Assembly (NCBI GenBank): GCA_905236325.1 | Contig: CAJOPJ010000207.1 | Coordinates: 1-7,878, forward strand | Length of the DNA stretch: 7,878 nt | Direction of reading: 5' to 3' | Source of the DNA: an uncultured Selenomonadaceae bacterium | GTDB lineage: Bacteria; Bacillota; Negativicutes; Selenomonadales; Selenomonadaceae | Shown: in pieces, positions 7,537-7,878 of the stretch | Layout: each line of letters opens with the position of its first letter | How positions within the stretch are numbered: the stretch's first letter is position 1 | The notes under the pieces: generated by a model | The model's database searches: none | What the model was told of the DNA's origin: nothing | The model's input: only the letters and a program-made list of their open reading frames with translations | Program-made: the position numbers and the translations under genes

Positions 7537-7878
7537 TTAGTCTTTTGATAAATCGCTGCCGTCTTTAAGCCAACTCATCATAGCGCGCAGTTTTGAACCG
7601 ACCTGTTCAATTTGATGTTCAGCATGGATTCTGCGCTGTGCAAGGAAGTTAGCACGACCTGCCGCGCGATTTTCAACCAACCAATTACGCGCAAAGGTGC
7701 CGTCTTGAATTTCTTTAAGCGCAACTTCCATAGCCTGGCGAACAGCAGGAGTAATAATTTTAGGTCCTGTTGTATAGTCACCATATTCCGCAGTGTCGCT
7801 GATTGATTTGCGCATTTTAGCCATTCCGCCTTCATACATCAAATCAACAATCAACTTCATTTCGTGGAAAGTTTCAAA
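7537..7878 (-). CDS. ilvC: Ketol-acid reductoisomerase, C-terminal part (5' end beyond window)
   Basis: Second common enzyme of valine, leucine and isoleucine synthesis: an NADPH- and Mg-dependent isomerisation and reduction of acetolactate or acetohydroxybutyrate. The frame is open from the window edge, giving 113 residues; the ATG at 7860 is internal. The fragment is the helical knotted catalytic domain. It begins FETFHE, and Glu2, Glu6 and Ser27 (in SISDTAEYGDY) line up with catalytic Glu226, Glu230 and Ser251 of short class I enzymes, an exact spacing match. GTFARNWLVEN and RRIHAEHQIEQVG are also typical. The chain ends normally after MMSWLK with a short polar tail, as expected for the short class (about 330 residues). 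The N-terminal Rossmann domain lies outside the window. A strong terminator follows, so this is the last gene of its transcript. Confidence 0.97.
   Translation of the reverse strand, partial: FETFHEMKLIVDLMYEGGMAKMRKSISDTAEYGDYTTGPKIITPAVRQAMEVALKEIQDGTFARNWLVENRAAGRANFLAQRRIHAEHQIEQVGSKLRAMMSWLKDGSDLSKD

Noticed and set aside
7537..7860. A 107-residue stand-alone small protein starting at ATG 7860
   Set aside because: The frame continues upstream to the window edge with ketol-acid reductoisomerase sequence (FETFHE), so this ATG is an internal methionine of ilvC.

Overview
The window is a compact stretch of bacterial chromosome in which every recognisable gene lies on the minus strand, so transcription runs from right to left. 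The GC content is moderate to low, Shine-Dalgarno sequences are strong and purine-rich, and intergenic gaps are only 66 to 85 bases. Together with the style of the proteins this suggests a Firmicutes-type host. The proteobacteria-like ManB would fit a diderm lineage such as Negativicutes, but that assignment is a low-confidence inference.

Layout in transcription order: (1) the 3' end of ilvC (7878-7537), the catalytic C-terminal part of ketol-acid reductoisomerase; (2) a clean intrinsic terminator (7515-7477); (3) one very large gene (7451-2745) for a 1568-residue P-loop NTPase. Its ATPase core sits near the C-terminus (Walker A about residue 1226, Walker B about 1304, followed by a probable winged helix). 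About 1000 residues of unrecognised, mainly helical protein precede it; (4) manB (2678-1314), a complete phosphomannomutase; (5) the first 413 residues of pgm (1241-1), an alpha-D-glucose phosphomutase that runs off the left edge.

manB and pgm are two different branches of the alpha-D-phosphohexomutase superfamily. They supply mannose-1-phosphate/glucose-1-phosphate for nucleotide sugars and polysaccharide or glycogen metabolism, while ilvC serves branched-chain amino acid synthesis. The giant ATPase has no evident metabolic link to either side. It looks like an accessory STAND-type (signal-transduction ATPase) gene placed between housekeeping genes. A defence or stress-sensing role is plausible from its general class but is not shown by the sequence. 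No RNA genes, CRISPR arrays, insertion sequences or attachment sites were seen, and the longest non-coding stretch is 85 bases.
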